Below the pieces are notes generated by a model, which was given only the letters and a program-made list of their open reading frames with translations, did not search any database and was not told the origin of the DNA. From Nitrososphaera sp. (GTDB lineage Archaea > Thermoproteota > Nitrososphaeria > Nitrososphaerales > Nitrososphaeraceae), in the NCBI GenBank assembly GCA_025935445.1, contig JAICVG010000099.1, positions 1-5,653 of the forward strand: DNA of 5,653 nt, read 5' to 3'. The position numbers and the translations under genes were made by a program. Below are positions 4,692-5,653 of the stretch, piece by piece (position 1 is the first letter of the stretch; each line of letters starts with the position of its first letter).

Positions 4692-5039
4692 ATGTACAAT
4701 CTTAGGATTATTGCATTGGCTAAACGTCAGTTTACAATAGATACAGGAAAAGAGCAGATACCCGTCGAAGGCCAAGTGCATAGAAACGTGGCAGTAAAAT
4801 ATCTTATGAAGAGGCGCAGGTCGCTTTTGATGACGAAGAACTCTGAAAAAGTAGAAAAGCTATGGCAAGACCTACCAAAAAAGATCAAGATAATAGGCAA
4901 GCAGGTCACCAAGGAATACGGAGTAAAGTGGGAGCGGCTTGGACAGGAAGAATTTGAAGGCTCACGTTTTGCCTTCACATTAGAAGATCAAGGTGAGGGA
5001 TCTATTAATAATAATGGTTCTTTTTCTACTGAGTCTTAA
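4692..5039 (+). CDS. Hypothetical lysine-rich 115-residue protein
   Basis: I do not recognise a family. The core, residues 39-82, is strongly basic (MKRRRSLL; EKVEKLWQDLPKKIKIIGKQ; VTKEYGVKWERL). The last 17 residues are low-complexity and polar (GEGSINNNGSFSTES), as in a disordered tail. There are no cysteines, signal peptide or membrane helix. The start is uncertain. ATG 4692 gives the full length. ATG 4830 gives a 69-residue protein (MTKNSEKVEKLW) and has an A+T-rich AAAATATC about 30 nt upstream that could serve as a TATA box for a leaderless message. The region between them (MYNLRIIALAKRQFTIDTGK) reads less like a conserved domain. The basic core could bind nucleic acid, but this is only a guess from composition. 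Confidence 0.5.
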   Translation: MYNLRIIALAKRQFTIDTGKEQIPVEGQVHRNVAVKYLMKRRRSLLMTKNSEKVEKLWQDLPKKIKIIGKQVTKEYGVKWERLGQEEFEGSRFAFTLEDQGEGSINNNGSFSTES

Positions 5040-5210
5040 ATTGCTTGGCTTAGATAGGCTTGTGTGTCTCTCTTCCATCTTTGTAAAGACACAGAGACTT
5101 TTCAAAACTATTAATGCTCCATGACCAGAAAATCTGTCTATCTTCGTTCTACCGGTCGAATCTATTTGTGGTTCTCTAATAAGAATATCTGCTTTGGACA
5201 ACAAAATTAA

Positions 5211-5285
5211 TGGGAAGCGATGCTATCAAACTGCAAAAAATATGCAAGTAAATTTAGCTGAGCACATATTGGGAAGCAATATTAT
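5211..5285. repeat. Imperfect direct repeat, two copies
   Basis: TGGGAAGCGATGCTAT (5211-5226) and TGGGAAGCAATATTAT (5270-5285) match at 13 of 16 positions, including the first eight, and start 59 bp apart. They lie about 230-300 nt upstream of the methyltransferase start. Confidence 0.4.
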
Positions 5286-5471
5286 GATCTGACTGCCAAC
5301 TGAGGGATTATTAATTTAATCCAACAGTGCATCAAAATCAGGATCGTACACAAGAGTAGATCTGAGGCACTAATGATGATACAGGCTATTGACGTGGTAA
5401 AGGATAATCTATCTGCCTTAAACTCCTTTTGGCTTTAAGAGTTATTATTATATCACGATTTGCAGACTAAG

Positions 5472-5486
5472 AAACGTTCTTAAATT
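5472..5486 (+). promoter_or_regulatory. BRE and TATA-like promoter of the last gene
   Basis: AAACG (5472-5476) resembles a TFB-recognition element. It is followed by TTAAATT (5480-5486), whose centre is 28 nt from the ATG at 5511. This is the clearest archaeal promoter in the window and predicts a leaderless message. Confidence 0.5.
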
Positions 5487-5510
5487 ATTGCTAGACTTTA
5501 GTAGTCACCG

Positions 5511-5653
5511 ATGGACACAAAGCTCTCTTGTCCTACATGCAAGACTTCCCTAAACCTTGGAATTAGTTCCTATGACTGCAGCAATTGTCATAAATCCTAT
5601 CTAATCCGTGACGGATATGTTGATTTTTTAGGACAAGTCGTCGATTTCTATGC
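5511..5653 (+). CDS. Zinc-ribbon protein, probable methyltransferase (5' part only)
   Basis: The first 47 codons are present and the gene runs off the window. The product begins MDTKLSCPTCKTSLNL and continues ISSYDCSNCHKSYLIRDGYV and DFLGQVVDFYA. Four cysteines, C7, C10, C23 and C26 (CxxC-x12-CxxC), form a Trm112/UbiE-associated type of zinc ribbon. The phrase YxCxNCxxSYxIRDGYVDFL is typical of the N-terminus of class I SAM-dependent methyltransferases in bacteria and archaea. There the ribbon precedes the Rossmann-fold domain, which would start just beyond the window. No catalytic motif can be seen yet, so the enzymatic assignment is by the ribbon alone. The ATG is well placed for a leaderless transcript from the promoter at 5472-5486. 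Confidence 0.75.
   Translation, partial: MDTKLSCPTCKTSLNLGISSYDCSNCHKSYLIRDGYVDFLGQVVDFY

Larger units (their letters stand above)
5040..5510. other. Gap with an imperfect direct repeat, no convincing gene
   Basis: Contents: an inverted repeat GTGTCT/AGACAC near 5063-5090, an inverted repeat GGATTA-TTAATT-TAATCC at 5305-5322, and a 16-nt direct repeat (13 of 16 identical) at 5211-5226 and 5270-5285. A TTG-started minus-strand ORF (4980-5204) would overlap the 3' end of the preceding gene by 60 nt. A 21-codon ORF at 5373-5438 (MMIQAIDVVKDNLSALNSFW) sits in a frame open from 5304. Neither could be supported as a gene. Confidence 0.4.

Noticed and set aside
5145..5165. CCGGTCGAATC resembling a tRNA T-loop
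   Set aside because: No flanking T-stem complement, anticodon arm or acceptor stem could be built around it.
4980..5204. 74-codon minus-strand ORF
   Set aside because: TTG start, 60-nt overlap with the opposing gene's 3' end, no recognisable domain and a low-complexity basic C-terminus. Could be reconsidered if homologues are found.
5340..5400. CTGA followed by TAATGATGA, like the D'/C' boxes of an archaeal C/D-box sRNA
   Set aside because: No matching outer C and D boxes were found at the required distances.

Overview
The window looks like a piece of a thaumarchaeal (Nitrososphaeria/Nitrososphaerales-like) chromosome of moderate, slightly AT-rich composition. This placement is an inference. 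It rests on the kinds of protein present (a DUF309 protein with an N-terminal extra domain, an FxLYD-type secreted protein ending in a domain that normally precedes a PEFG-type sorting anchor, short zinc-ribbon and ribbon-helix-helix-like proteins) and on archaeal TATA-like boxes about 26-29 nt upstream of start codons, which implies leaderless transcripts. No rRNA, tRNA, CRISPR array, insertion sequence or integrase was seen.

Left part (1-1266): a DUF309-family gene on the minus strand is followed by a gene-poor stretch of about 370 nt and then a short plus-strand gene resembling VapB/ribbon-helix-helix-like small proteins. Middle-left (1267-2197): an AT-rich interval of about 930 nt. It holds a 45-residue minus-strand membrane-protein gene (1520-1657), weaker small ORFs, a TATA-box/hairpin/T-run arrangement (1797-1887) and a 9-bp perfect hairpin (2001-2025).

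Centre (2198-3938): a compact operon for cell-surface proteins. A single-pass membrane protein with a cysteine-paired Ig-like ectodomain is followed by a 36-residue ORF that overlaps it by ATGA and has its own GGAGG. One base later comes a secreted protein with two FxLYD-like domains. Directly after the TAG stop of that protein lies what reads as the remains of its C-terminal membrane anchor, separated by the stop codon and by a frameshift at a GGCT triplet repeat. I consider this the most interesting observation here: a sorting/anchor tail that appears to have been cut off a surface protein.

Right part (3956-5653): a 78-residue protein of unknown function runs convergently into a TTG-initiated zinc-ribbon protein. 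Then come a 283-nt gap with hairpins, a lysine-rich 115-residue protein of unknown function, a gap of about 470 nt with an imperfect direct repeat, and the start of a probable zinc-ribbon methyltransferase that runs off the window end.

Apart from the surface-protein operon, the genes do not form an evident pathway. The window reads as ordinary-to-accessory archaeal chromosome with several small genes that automated annotation could miss.
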